NCBI GenBank assembly: GCA_013314795.1
Contig: JABUEZ010000073.1
Location: 1-8,695, forward strand
Direction: 5' to 3'
Length of the DNA: 8,695 nt
Origin: Candidatus Profundicultor aquiphilus
GTDB taxonomy: Bacteria > Atribacterota > Atribacteria > Atribacterales > Caldatribacteriaceae
In this document: positions 1 to 7,169 of the stretch, piece by piece
How positions within the stretch are numbered: position 1 is the stretch's first letter
Layout of the letters: each line of letters opens with the position of its first letter
Made by a program: the position numbers and the translations under genes
Notes under the pieces: model-generated
What the model was told of the DNA's origin: nothing
The model's database searches: none
The model's input: only the letters and a program-made list of their open reading frames with translations

Positions 1-250
1 CAATGCCCGCTGAAGGAACATAGTAAGTGTGCCCTTCCCTGATTGCCTCGATTGCTTTTTCTTTAACGTTTTCAGGGGTATCGAAGTCCGGTTCCCCAAT
101 TTCAAGGTGTACAACATGCTTTCCTGTTTTCTCTAATTTTCTGACCCTGGCCAAGACTTCAAAGGCACCCTCTCCTCGCAATTTAAAAACCCGGTCAGCA
201 ATAGCGTCTTCCATATTGGCAAATTTCCGGAATCGCTCTGCAATCTTCAT
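1..250 (-). CDS. Class I/II PLP-dependent aminotransferase, N-terminal part (cut by window edge)
   Basis: Only the first 83 codons are present; the gene continues past base 1. The start is ATG at 250-248, with a purine-rich ribosome-binding site (AGGTGAG) a few bases upstream. The visible N-terminus, beginning MKIAERF, has the fold type I aminotransferase signature: a hydrophobic strand leading into LEIGEPDFDTPENV (about residues 50-63), then a helix and the YYVPSAGI segment that precedes the substrate and PLP-binding core in the AspC/aspartate-tyrosine-aromatic aminotransferase superfamily. Members move an amino group between an amino acid and a 2-oxo acid using pyridoxal phosphate bound to a lysine. 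That lysine and all specificity residues lie outside the window, so the substrate cannot be stated. A 68-base gap and a candidate promoter separate it from the upstream methyltransferase gene, so it may be transcribed on its own. Family assignment is good; exact function is unknown. Confidence 0.85.
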   Translation of the reverse strand, partial: MKIAERFRKFANMEDAIADRVFKLRGEGAFEVLARVRKLEKTGKHVVHLEIGEPDFDTPENVKEKAIEAIREGHTYYVPSAGI

Positions 251-271
251 TCTTTCTCACCTACCTTATTT

Positions 272-313
272 GGAAATACTTTAGCGGTCACGTCACCTTT
301 TTGCAAGTATCCC
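272..313. repeat. Inverted repeat in the gap upstream of the aminotransferase gene
   Basis: On the minus strand GGGATACTT (313-305) faces AAGTATTTCC (281-272) across a 23-base loop. Six base pairs (ATACTT/AAGTAT) are perfect, and the stem can be extended by wobble pairs or one bulge to the GGG/TCC ends. It encloses the candidate promoter elements at 278-306. No T-run follows the downstream arm, so it does not look like an intrinsic terminator. It could be an operator, an RNA structure or chance. Confidence 0.35.
278..306 (-). promoter_or_regulatory. Candidate sigma-70 type promoter for the aminotransferase gene
   Basis: Minus-strand TTGCAA (306-301; 4 of 6 matches to TTGACA) is followed after exactly 17 bases by TAAAGT (283-278; 4 of 6 matches to TATAAT). 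Transcription would start near 271 and give a short leader of about 20 bases carrying the ribosome-binding site at roughly 256-262. Each box is weak; the spacing and position in one of the only two gaps are what support it. Confidence 0.3.
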
Positions 314-318
314 GGAGA

Positions 319-1680
319 CTATTTTTGGAAAAGTGCCACGGTTTCAAAATAGGGAGTTTGCGGAAAAAGATCCAGGAAAGCAATTTTCTTCAACGTGTAT
401 CCTTTTTCATTGAGAAGAACTGTATCCCGAGCAAAAGTGCCCACGTTACAGGAAACATAAAGGAGACGCTCCGGAGAAATCCAGGCAATTTTTTGAACAA
501 CCTTCCGATCAAGACCAGCTCGGGGAGGATCGACGACTACCACATCCACCTTCTGCTGAGGCAGAAGGGGAAGGACTTTCTCCACCCTTCCCGAGAGAGA
601 GACAAAATTCACAATCCCGTTCAATTCGGCGTTGAACCTGGCATCTTCAACTGCTCGGGGATTCTCCTCCACGCCTATGACCTGTTTTGCGGAATCGGCA
701 AGGAAGAGACCAATACCTCCACTCCCCGAGTAGAGGTCCAGAACTACTTCTCCCCGGGAGAGATCCACATACTCTTTAGCTTTCGCGTAGAGAGCCGGGC
801 ATAAATCCGAATTAACTTGAAAGAAGCTCTCCACAGATATTTTATAGGTCACATGACCAACTTTTTCGAAAAAATAATCTCTCCCCCAGAGGGTCCTCTT
901 TTTTTCAAAAAGAAGAGCACTGGCAGGTGAAGTATTGGTGATATGAACAAGCCCCTGGACCTCGGGCAGGGTTTCCCGTAACGCACAAACCATTTCCTGT
1001 TCACCTGGAAGTGAATCACTGGTAGTGGCCAACCCTACTACCACTTCTTTATATTCTCGCGACAAACGGAGGAGGAGACTACGTAACACACCGTCCTTCC
1101 TGACCGGATCGTATCCGGTCAGATTCATGTCCCTACCATAGCGACGAAAAAAGTCTAACGCTCTGGTAACAAGACTATTTTCCATGAGATAACAAACTTT
1201 CAAATCAACGAGATCCCAGTAACGGTTCAAGGGACGCAACCCCAGAAGCAATTTCCCATCTTTATACCCAAAGTTAAACTCCATTTTGTTACGATATTCA
1301 AAAGGGTTTGGTGCAGGAAAGAAACCCTCATAGAAAACGGCGTCAAGGGAAACTCGACCAAGATGTTCCAATGTAGATAGAGCATTCTTTTCCTTAATCC
1401 GTACCTGCTCCCTGTAATCAATGTTCTGCAGACGACACCCACCACATCCTTCACAAAAATGAGGACAACGAGGACTTTGACGAAAAGGCGAAGGTTCCAG
1501 AATTTCAACCAATTCACCCAGTGCATAATTGCGTTTGACCTTCTGTAGCCTTATCCGGCATCTTTCGCCAGGAAGGACTCCAGTAATAAAAATCACCAGA
1601 CCATCTTTTCTGATAATACCTTGACTCTCAGGCAGAGCAAAATCGACTACTTCACCTTCAATGATTTCGTCTTTTCTCAA
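319..1680 (-). CDS. rlmD: RlmD/TrmA-family 23S rRNA (or tRNA) 5-methyluridine methyltransferase with Fe-S cysteines
   Basis: A 453-residue protein of the RumA/RlmD/TrmA class, which uses S-adenosylmethionine to methylate C5 of a uridine in RNA. Domains in order: an N-terminal TRAM RNA-binding domain (about 2-60); a cysteine cluster (C72, C76, C79, C82, with C163 later) matching the iron-sulfur site of RumA; a central RNA-recognition domain; and a Rossmann methyltransferase domain. Visible motifs are FFQVN (286-290), the SAM loop LDLYSGSGGIG (314-324), DPPRAGLD (384-391), the catalytic cysteine in YVSCNVGT (C411) and the C-terminal ETV base region (E446). The start is TTG at 1680, with AAGGAG 11 bases upstream; it overlaps the end of the rlmB-like gene by 23 bases, implying coupled translation. 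Many bacteria carry several paralogues (RlmC, RlmD, RlmCD, TrmFO-independent TrmA types), so the target uridine is not determined. The symbol is by family only. Confidence 0.88.
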   Translation of the reverse strand: MRKDEIIEGEVVDFALPESQGIIRKDGLVIFITGVLPGERCRIRLQKVKRNYALGELVEILEPSPFRQSPRCPHFCEGCGGCRLQNIDYREQVRIKEKNALSTLEHLGRVSLDAVFYEGFFPAPNPFEYRNKMEFNFGYKDGKLLLGLRPLNRYWDLVDLKVCYLMENSLVTRALDFFRRYGRDMNLTGYDPVRKDGVLRSLLLRLSREYKEVVVGLATTSDSLPGEQEMVCALRETLPEVQGLVHITNTSPASALLFEKKRTLWGRDYFFEKVGHVTYKISVESFFQVNSDLCPALYAKAKEYVDLSRGEVVLDLYSGSGGIGLFLADSAKQVIGVEENPRAVEDARFNAELNGIVNFVSLSGRVEKVLPLLPQQKVDVVVVDPPRAGLDRKVVQKIAWISPERLLYVSCNVGTFARDTVLLNEKGYTLKKIAFLDLFPQTPYFETVALFQK

Positions 1681-2425
1681 CGTTTACAACACTCCTTTTC
1701 TGCCGGACAACCTCGTACACTCCAATCCCAAAGGCAACCGAAACATTTAATGAAGAGACACTCCCTATAGCTGGAATCTTCACCAGAAAATCGCACTCCG
1801 AACGGACCAGTTTCCTCACGCCCTGATCCTCACCACCTACTACAATTCCTACCGGAACATCTTTGACATCGACATCCCAGATGAGTGTAGGGGCGTCTTC
1901 TTCCATACCAACCATGAAAAAGCCCCGTTCCTTAAAAGCTCGGAACACGTTCACAAAGTTATTGACCTGAAAGAGGTCCAGAAACTCTATTCCTCCACAG
2001 GCCGCCTTTACCGTCTGGGAATGAAGCGGGGTAGTTCTGGCTTTACTGACCACCAGTCCCGGTAAACCAAAGAAAGATGCCGTTCGGATAATAGCCCCCA
2101 GATTACGGGGATCTTCAACCCGATCCACAAACCCCACCACCACCCGGGGATTACCTACTATCCTTTCCAGGAATTCTTGCCAGGAATAAGAACCCCGGGA
2201 TGTGGCCACGAGAATTACCCCCTGATGGGCTACCTCTCCCACCATTTCCCGAAAGTCCTCTTCTCTCTTCCATTCTACCGGAATCTGAAATTTCTGAGCC
2301 ATCCCCAGAATCTCATCTATAGCCTCTCCCCTGGTGCCCTGGCGAAGAATCAATCGCTCAAAAATCCGTTTTTGTGCTCGGAGCGCCTCTAAAACTGGTT
2401 GACGACCATAAATCAGATTCCTCAA
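1658..2425 (-). CDS. rlmB: RlmB-type 23S rRNA/tRNA 2'-O-ribose methyltransferase (SpoU family)
   Basis: A 255-residue SPOUT-class enzyme that transfers a methyl group from S-adenosylmethionine to a ribose 2'-OH. It has an N-terminal substrate-binding domain (about 1-75, beginning NLIYGRQPVLEAL, typical of RlmB/TrmH group 3 proteins) and a C-terminal trefoil-knot domain. The three SpoU motifs are present: motif 1 DPRNLGAIIRTA (105-116, with N108 and catalytic R114), motif 2 VVGGEDQGV (195-203) and motif 3 IPAIGSVSSLNVSVA (217-231). The start is TTG at 2425, supported by GAGGAG at 2439-2434 with 8-base spacing and by full-length alignment to the family. The TTG overlaps the cysS stop as TTGA, a translational-coupling arrangement. 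In Bacillota the orthologue also follows cysS, normally with mrnC between. RlmB (G2251 of 23S rRNA) is the usual annotation, but a tRNA target cannot be excluded. Confidence 0.9.
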   Translation of the reverse strand: MRNLIYGRQPVLEALRAQKRIFERLILRQGTRGEAIDEILGMAQKFQIPVEWKREEDFREMVGEVAHQGVILVATSRGSYSWQEFLERIVGNPRVVVGFVDRVEDPRNLGAIIRTASFFGLPGLVVSKARTTPLHSQTVKAACGGIEFLDLFQVNNFVNVFRAFKERGFFMVGMEEDAPTLIWDVDVKDVPVGIVVGGEDQGVRKLVRSECDFLVKIPAIGSVSSLNVSVAFGIGVYEVVRQKRSVVNVEKRRNH

Positions 2426-3858
2426 TTCCCATTCTCCTCTTCCCCATACCAGCGTGTTCCCAATGGGGTGTCCTCGATGATATATCCAGCACGCCTAATC
2501 TCCTCCCGCAATGCATCCGCCCGCTGCCAGTCCTTCACTCGCCGCGCTCTTTCACGTTCTACCACCAGACGTTCAATCTGCTGTTCTTTTTCCCACCACT
2601 CTTTCTCAGGAACAATACCCAGGATATCTGCAACCAGAGCAACAAACCGCCGTATGGTTCGTAATGCTTCCTCATTCCATTTACCCTGTGAAGGCAGAAG
2701 ATAACCATTAGAAAAACGAAGAAAATCGCTGAAGACCCCCAGAGCCTGGGGAGTATTGAAGTCGTCGGCCAGTGACTGCCAGAAAAGCATCTCAAATTCC
2801 TTCAAACGTTCCAGAACTTCGGGATTATCCTCTCCCAGCCTTTCCGGTTTTTCCCCAGTCTTCTCTTCGATAAAAGAAAGAGCTCGCAAAAAGTTCTTGA
2901 TTCGTTCCACATATTGCCGAGAAGAAACAAGGAGTTTCTCATCCACATTGATGGGATTACGATAGTGGGTTGAGAAAAGGGCAATCCGTATCGCTTCAGG
3001 CTCATATTTCTCGCATAGTTCCCGGACAGTGATAATATTTCCCAGAGATTTCGACATCTTTTCCTCGTTAATGTTCACATACCCATTGTGCAGAAAAAAA
3101 CGGACAAAAGGACGACCGGTGGCCGCTTCACTCTGAGCAATTTCATTTTCATGGTGGGGAAAAACGAGATCGATCCCTCCAGCATGAATATCAAGCGTCG
3201 CCCCCAGATACTTCATGGCCATCGCCGAACACTCAATATGCCATCCCGGTCTCCCTTTTCCCCACGGACTTTCCCAGAACGGTTCACCAGGTTTGGCCCC
3301 TTTCCAGAGTACAAAATCAGCCGGACTCCGCTTCTCGTATCGAACTTCTACCCGTGCACCCTCTTGAAGCTCATCAAGTCTTTTGCGGGAAAGTTTCCCA
3401 TAGGAAGGAAAACGAGAAACATCAAAAAGCACATCGCCATCAATTCGATAGGTAAAGCCTTTCTCTTCCAGGGTCTTCACCAGAGCAATAATATCAGGAA
3501 TATGCTCAGTGGCTCGGGGATGAAAAGACGCTCTGCGAATTTTCAAGCGATCGGCGTCGAGGAAATACTGCTCAATATAGTACTCGGCGATCTCCGAGGG
3601 AGGTTTTTGCTCCTCCTGAGCTTTTCTGATGATTTTATCATCCACATCGGTAAAATTCTGCACCAGAACCACTCGGAAACCGGCTCTTTCCAGAAAACGC
3701 CGCAAGGCGTCGAAAAGGACAAAAACCCTGGCATTGCCAATATGAATCAAATCATACACTGTTGGGCCGCATACGTAAAAACGTACCGTGTTTCCCTCTT
3801 GGGGAAGGAAAGTTTCTTTCTTCTGCGTTAGGGTATTGAAAAGCCGGATTTCGACCAT
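2422..3858 (-). CDS. cysS: Cysteinyl-tRNA synthetase
   Basis: Class I aminoacyl-tRNA synthetase that charges tRNA-Cys with cysteine in the cytoplasm using ATP. The product is 478 residues from ATG at 3858, close to the family length of about 460-470. Key motifs are the HIGN form of HIGH (39-42), the KMSKS loop (267-271) and zinc ligands that discriminate cysteine: C30 in VCGPTVYD, C210 in HIECS, and the histidine and glutamate of FPHHENE (about H235 and E239). The C-terminal DALR and anticodon-binding helices follow, ending in the DWQRADALREEI segment (about 443-454) seen throughout the family. An in-frame TTG at 3864 is closer to the ribosome-binding site (5 bases versus 11 to ATG), so a start two codons earlier is possible. 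The gene begins within 10 bases of the gltX stop and ends overlapping the rlmB start. The Bacillota cysE gene, usually between gltX and cysS, is absent. Confidence 0.96.
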   Translation of the reverse strand: MVEIRLFNTLTQKKETFLPQEGNTVRFYVCGPTVYDLIHIGNARVFVLFDALRRFLERAGFRVVLVQNFTDVDDKIIRKAQEEQKPPSEIAEYYIEQYFLDADRLKIRRASFHPRATEHIPDIIALVKTLEEKGFTYRIDGDVLFDVSRFPSYGKLSRKRLDELQEGARVEVRYEKRSPADFVLWKGAKPGEPFWESPWGKGRPGWHIECSAMAMKYLGATLDIHAGGIDLVFPHHENEIAQSEAATGRPFVRFFLHNGYVNINEEKMSKSLGNIITVRELCEKYEPEAIRIALFSTHYRNPINVDEKLLVSSRQYVERIKNFLRALSFIEEKTGEKPERLGEDNPEVLERLKEFEMLFWQSLADDFNTPQALGVFSDFLRFSNGYLLPSQGKWNEEALRTIRRFVALVADILGIVPEKEWWEKEQQIERLVVERERARRVKDWQRADALREEIRRAGYIIEDTPLGTRWYGEEENGN

Positions 3859-3864
3859 TGTCAA

Positions 3865-5280
3865 TTAAACCTCCTCATCTTTGGCAACATCTGAAAGTCG
3901 CGCCAGGAATTCTTCTCGCCCCAGTGCAAAGAGGAGACGGTGTAACTCGGGACCTTCTTCTCTCCCGATGAGAACAAGGCGGAGCGTTTTATAAAACATC
4001 GCCGGCTTGACGCCACTTTCCCTTTGCCAGGCTCGCAAAATACTTTTCACTTCTTCCTCGTTTACCCAGCACGGTACCTGCTCCACCTTCTTACGCAGAA
4101 ACCTGAGAACTTCGAGACGTTCCGCTTCAAGCACAACCTTTCCAGATTTCTCCACAAATCCCCGAAAAACTTGCCACAATTCCCGTAAGTCCGAAGCTTC
4201 TTCACAGGCCAGAGACCACAATCGCGTGAATCGCTCACTCCCCAGTTTTTCCACCAGTTTTTCAAGCGTCTCCTCACCCTGTAACTGCTGAAAATAGCCT
4301 CGCAGTGTAGTCCAGGGGGTTTTTCGCAGATAGATCTTATTCATCCACCGGAGTTTTTCTTCGTCAAAAATCGCGCCAGATTTGCCAACCCTCGATAACG
4401 AAAAAGAGGCAACAATTGCCTCCCTATCCAGGACTTCCTTTCCCTCTTCAAAAGAATGGCCCAGAGTAAAGAGATAATTGAAAAGCGCCTGAGCCAGTAT
4501 CCCCCTCTCCCGCAGCGAACGGAGACTGATATCTCCTCGGCGTTTGCTCAACTTGGCTCGATTCTCGTCAAGAATGATCGGAAGATGGGCAAAGACAGGG
4601 AGAGGAAATTCCAAAGCCCGATAAAGGAGAATCTGATAGGGAGTGTTGGAAAGATGCTCCTCACCACGCAGGATATGAGAAATCCCCATCAAGGCATCGT
4701 CAACCACACAGGCGAAGTTATACGTTGGAATCCCATCCGACTTCAAAATAATAAAGTCTCCCAGAGAAGCAGGATGAAAAACCACCTTTCCCCGCACAAG
4801 ATCAAAGAAAGATATTTCACTTCCGGAAGGGATACGAAAGCGCCAGGAAGGCCTGTATCCCTCCGCTTCCTTTCTTCTTCTTTCCTCAGGAGAGAGAAAG
4901 AAACACTTTCCCGAATATCGGGGAGGTTTTCCCGCATTCAGGGCCTCGGTTCGTTCCTCCTCCAGTTCTTGAGGGGTACAGTAACAGGGGTAAACCAGAT
5001 TTTTTTTCTTCAACACCTCAAAGAAAGATTGGTATACCTCCAGGCGCTCGCTCTGACGATAAGGTCCCTCATCCCAATCCAAACCCAGCCACTGCAAGTC
5101 TTCAAGAATTGCCTTCTCAAAGGCAAGAGACGAGCGTTCTTTGTCGGTATCTTCGATACGGAGCAAAAACACCCCTCTATTTTTCCGAGCCAGAGCCCAG
5201 TTAAACGCGGCAGTCCGGGCCCCTCCGATATGCAGAAGGCCAGTAGGGCTGGGTGCAAAACGAGTTTTTATCTTTTCCAT
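3865..5280 (-). CDS. gltX: Glutamyl-tRNA synthetase
   Basis: Class I synthetase that attaches glutamate to tRNA-Glu (and, in non-discriminating forms, to tRNA-Gln for later amidation). It has 471 residues, the normal length. The N-terminal Rossmann domain begins RFAPSPTGLLHIGG with the HIGH-type signature at 17-20. The IEDTD motif (42-46), the cysteine pair C99/C101 with C126 of the zinc-binding insertion, the YNFACVVDD active-site segment (187-195), GEEHL (206-210) and the KLSKR form of KMSKS (243-247) are all visible. The helical anticodon-binding region follows (about 320-471). The start is ATG at 5280 with GAGGTT 5291-5286 upstream; the first 13 bases overlap the end of the rlpA-like gene. 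Whether it is discriminating cannot be decided from this window, because glnS and gatCAB are not visible. The last codons carry the ribosome-binding site for cysS. Confidence 0.96.
   Translation of the reverse strand: MEKIKTRFAPSPTGLLHIGGARTAAFNWALARKNRGVFLLRIEDTDKERSSLAFEKAILEDLQWLGLDWDEGPYRQSERLEVYQSFFEVLKKKNLVYPCYCTPQELEEERTEALNAGKPPRYSGKCFFLSPEERRRKEAEGYRPSWRFRIPSGSEISFFDLVRGKVVFHPASLGDFIILKSDGIPTYNFACVVDDALMGISHILRGEEHLSNTPYQILLYRALEFPLPVFAHLPIILDENRAKLSKRRGDISLRSLRERGILAQALFNYLFTLGHSFEEGKEVLDREAIVASFSLSRVGKSGAIFDEEKLRWMNKIYLRKTPWTTLRGYFQQLQGEETLEKLVEKLGSERFTRLWSLACEEASDLRELWQVFRGFVEKSGKVVLEAERLEVLRFLRKKVEQVPCWVNEEEVKSILRAWQRESGVKPAMFYKTLRLVLIGREEGPELHRLLFALGREEFLARLSDVAKDEEV
3870..3876 (-). 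promoter_or_regulatory. Ribosome-binding site of cysS inside the gltX end
   Basis: GAGGAGG, a near-perfect anti-16S match, is formed by the last glutamate and valine codons of gltX. It lies 11 bases before ATG 3858 and 5 bases before an alternative in-frame TTG at 3864. The ATG was preferred because MVEIRLFNTL aligns with the usual CysRS N-terminus. Confidence 0.7.
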
Positions 5281-6014
5281 GGAATAACCTCAAGTCGAAC
5301 CTTCTCCACCCCGTCTCGCTGAATCCCCAGGACCTTTGCCGCAGCAAGCGACAGATCCACCAGGCGACCTTTCCTCCATGGCCCTCGATCGTTAATGCGC
5401 ACAATGACCTTTTTACCGGTTTCCAGGCTCGTTACCAGCACTACACTCCCAAAAGGAAGTTCTCGATGGGCAGCAGTAAAGGCGTACGCATCGTGTTCTT
5501 CTCCCAGGGCAGTACGCCGACCATGAAAACGGATATTGCACCAGGAAGCCATCCCCTCTATGGTCGAAGAAGTTATGCCTCTTCCACTTATCCCGTAGAA
5601 TTCCATCTGAATTCTGTTCAACCACAAAAGCGCTAGATTCAAAGGATCCGAACAGTTGTAAAGGGCTTCTTCTCGAAAAACTGAGAACAGCAATTGTTCT
5701 CCACAGTACGCTTCCACCCGGTCTTTCTTTTTTTCTACCCGAAAGGTGGGTGGTTCGCGGAAGGGATACTCAAAGAGCCTGTTCAGACGCCGTACAATTT
5801 CTTCGGCCCTCTCTTTTCTTGCTTTTTTCTCCTCGGGATATCTTACTGTTAAAAGCGTCTGACCATTACTCACCACCGCAAATGTTTCGTCTCTCCAGGA
5901 AACCACATATACCCGAGACTTTGCCTCAATAGCTCCTATCCACCACATACTCCCCACAAAGGGGAGAAGTATCCCAATCACCCATCTCTGAAAACTAAGC
6001 TTACGGCAAAACAA
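5268..6014 (-). CDS. rlpA: RlpA-like septal/cell-wall double-psi-beta-barrel protein with signal peptide
   Basis: A 248-residue predicted exported protein. Residues 1-31 look like a signal peptide: basic start (R4, K5, R10), a hydrophobic stretch about 12-28 and a probable cleavage after the alanine of IEA (31). There is no lipobox cysteine, so it is probably not a lipoprotein as classical RlpA is. Residues about 34-140 are a charged alpha/beta region I do not recognise firmly. Residues about 153-245 are an RlpA double-psi beta-barrel, with GMASWCN, FHGRRTALGE (E172), TAAHRELPFG, VRINDRGPW (D209) and RLVDLSLAAA. E172 and D209 match the conserved acidic pair linked to lytic transglycosylase activity in Pseudomonas RlpA. 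No SPOR domain is present. The start is TTG at 6014 after GGGGTGAAGGG; it overlaps ispF by 37 bases. A GTG at 5981 would remove the basic residues and is less likely. Role inferred: peptidoglycan remodelling at the envelope. Confidence 0.82.
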   Translation of the reverse strand: MFCRKLSFQRWVIGILLPFVGSMWWIGAIEAKSRVYVVSWRDETFAVVSNGQTLLTVRYPEEKKARKERAEEIVRRLNRLFEYPFREPPTFRVEKKKDRVEAYCGEQLLFSVFREEALYNCSDPLNLALLWLNRIQMEFYGISGRGITSSTIEGMASWCNIRFHGRRTALGEEHDAYAFTAAHRELPFGSVVLVTSLETGKKVIVRINDRGPWRKGRLVDLSLAAAKVLGIQRDGVEKVRLEVIPWKR

Positions 6015-6460
6015 CTTATCCCTTCACCCCTTCCAATACTCCCCAGGCCCTCGTTGGTTGTAGCCTTAATACCAATAGCACCAACTTCGATCTCCATCGC
6101 CTGCGCTAGCATCTTTTTTATTTCCGGCACAAAGGGAGCAATTTTGGGTTGTTCGGCAATAATTGTGCCGTCCACATTTTCAATGTTCCATCCCTGCTCT
6201 CGAACCATTTCACAAATTTCCCTTAAAAGGAAAACGCTTCGAGCTTTTCGATACAGGGAATTTCCTGGAGGAAACCAGTTCCCGATATCCGGCAAACCAC
6301 AGGCTCCAAGCAAACTATCCATGATGGCATGACACAGCACGTCACCATCCGAATGCCCCTTCAGTCCTCGATCATGAGGAATCAGTACCCCTCCCAAAAT
6401 GAGTGGTTCCCCGGGTACCAGGGGATGAACATCGTATCCCAAGCCAATCCTTATCTTCAT
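5978..6460 (-). CDS. ispF: 2-C-methyl-D-erythritol 2,4-cyclodiphosphate synthase
   Basis: Converts CDP-methylerythritol 2-phosphate to methylerythritol cyclodiphosphate with release of CMP, in the non-mevalonate isoprenoid pathway. The product is 160 residues, the family norm. Visible signatures: GLGYDVHPL with metal ligands D10 and H12, GHSDGDVLCHAIMDSLLGA (35-53) containing the third metal histidine H44, DIGNWFP (58-64), and the C-terminal KATTNEGLGSIGRGEGI block (132-148). The frame stays open upstream to other ATG codons at 6475 and 6484, but ATG at 6460 gives the canonical MKIRIGLGYDVH start and overlaps the ispD stop in a classic ATGA, so it is preferred. A GGAG and GGGAG purine tract precedes it. 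IspE, which acts between IspD and IspF, is not in the window. The family forms a homotrimer in the cytoplasm. Confidence 0.96.
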   Translation of the reverse strand: MKIRIGLGYDVHPLVPGEPLILGGVLIPHDRGLKGHSDGDVLCHAIMDSLLGACGLPDIGNWFPPGNSLYRKARSVFLLREICEMVREQGWNIENVDGTIIAEQPKIAPFVPEIKKMLAQAMEIEVGAIGIKATTNEGLGSIGRGEGISCFAVSLVFRDG

Positions 6461-7164
6461 GACTCCCTTCTCCATCGTAACCATTCTTCGGCAAAAACAA
6501 GGTCCTGAGGCGTGGTGATCTTGAGATTATCCTCCGAACCAATCACAATGTGTACCGGTTTCCCCAATCTTTCTACCAACGAAGCATCATCGGTTCCCCA
6601 GAAACCATCCTGTTCAGCAAGTCGCAGTGCCTCCCATAAAATTCCAATCCGAAAACCCTGGGGGGTCTGAGCCCTCCAGATTCTCCTTCTATCCAGAGTT
6701 TCCCGGATTACTTTCCCATCTTCAGTCAACTTTAAGGTATCAATACAGGGAACCGCACAGCATATGGCTTCATACTCCTTCAAAGCCCCAAGACATCTTT
6801 GTAATGTTTCCTGGTCCAAAAGCGGTCGCACTCCATCATGAACCAGAACAAAGTCATCCTGATACTCCTTGAGCATTAAAAGTCCCTGGTAAACGGAATC
6901 TTGCCTTCGTTCTCCTCCGAAAACATACCGCCTCATCTTTCGATAGCGATATCGTTCCCAGATCTGAGTTACGAAAAGGTTCTCGTGAAAGGGGTTAATA
7001 ACCGGTATCACCTCTTCAATCTCAGCACAGCGCTCGAACACTTCAAGAGTATGGGCAAGAACCGGCTTCCCTAAAATTGGTAAGTACTGCTTAGGGATGG
7101 CACAGTTCATCCTCTCTCCAACCCCTGCAGCCACAATTACTGCAAAAAACCGAGTCCCAGCCAC
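6457..7164 (-). CDS. ispD: 2-C-methyl-D-erythritol 4-phosphate cytidylyltransferase
   Basis: Joins CTP and methylerythritol 4-phosphate to make CDP-methylerythritol, the third step of the non-mevalonate isoprenoid pathway. The nucleotidyltransferase signature AVIVAAGVGERM, then IPKQYLPILGKPVL, gives the CTP-binding arginine and lysine. VHDGVRPLL carries the metal-binding aspartate, AQTPQGFR the conserved TPQ loop, and TDDASLVERLG with NLKITTPQDL the substrate lysine; all are intact. The open frame allows GTG at 7170, but GAGGTG (7175-7170) overlaps that codon. The GTG two codons later at 7164 lies 5 bases downstream of this site and is preferred, giving 235 residues. An ATG at 7166 is out of frame. 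The gene begins about 10 bases after the yacL-like stop and ends in a 4-base ATGA overlap with ispF, so the two pathway genes are translationally coupled. Confidence 0.95.
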   Translation of the reverse strand: MAGTRFFAVIVAAGVGERMNCAIPKQYLPILGKPVLAHTLEVFERCAEIEEVIPVINPFHENLFVTQIWERYRYRKMRRYVFGGERRQDSVYQGLLMLKEYQDDFVLVHDGVRPLLDQETLQRCLGALKEYEAICCAVPCIDTLKLTEDGKVIRETLDRRRIWRAQTPQGFRIGILWEALRLAEQDGFWGTDDASLVERLGKPVHIVIGSEDNLKITTPQDLVFAEEWLRWRRES

Positions 7165-7169
7165 ATCCA

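Noticed and set aside
251..318. Intrinsic terminator after the rlmD-like gene
   Set aside because: The only inverted repeat has a 23-base loop and no T-run follows on the minus strand; GGT/ACC inside the loop is only three pairs.
301..804. Plus-strand open frame of 167 codons opposite the rlmD-like gene
   Set aside because: Antisense to the methyltransferase domain containing DPPR and the catalytic cysteine; a shadow frame.
3088..3831. Plus-strand open frame of 247 codons opposite cysS
   Set aside because: Antisense to a complete CysRS; no ribosome-binding site or family resemblance seen.
4456..5322. Long plus-strand open frame (288 codons) opposite gltX
   Set aside because: It lies antisense to gltX, whose motifs are all intact. 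The translation is rich in serine, arginine and leucine with no recognisable domain; it is a shadow frame.
6458..6484. Upstream ATG starts for ispF at 6484 and 6475
   Set aside because: They add residues absent from the family and deepen the overlap with ispD; ATG 6460 gives the canonical N-terminus and an ATGA junction.
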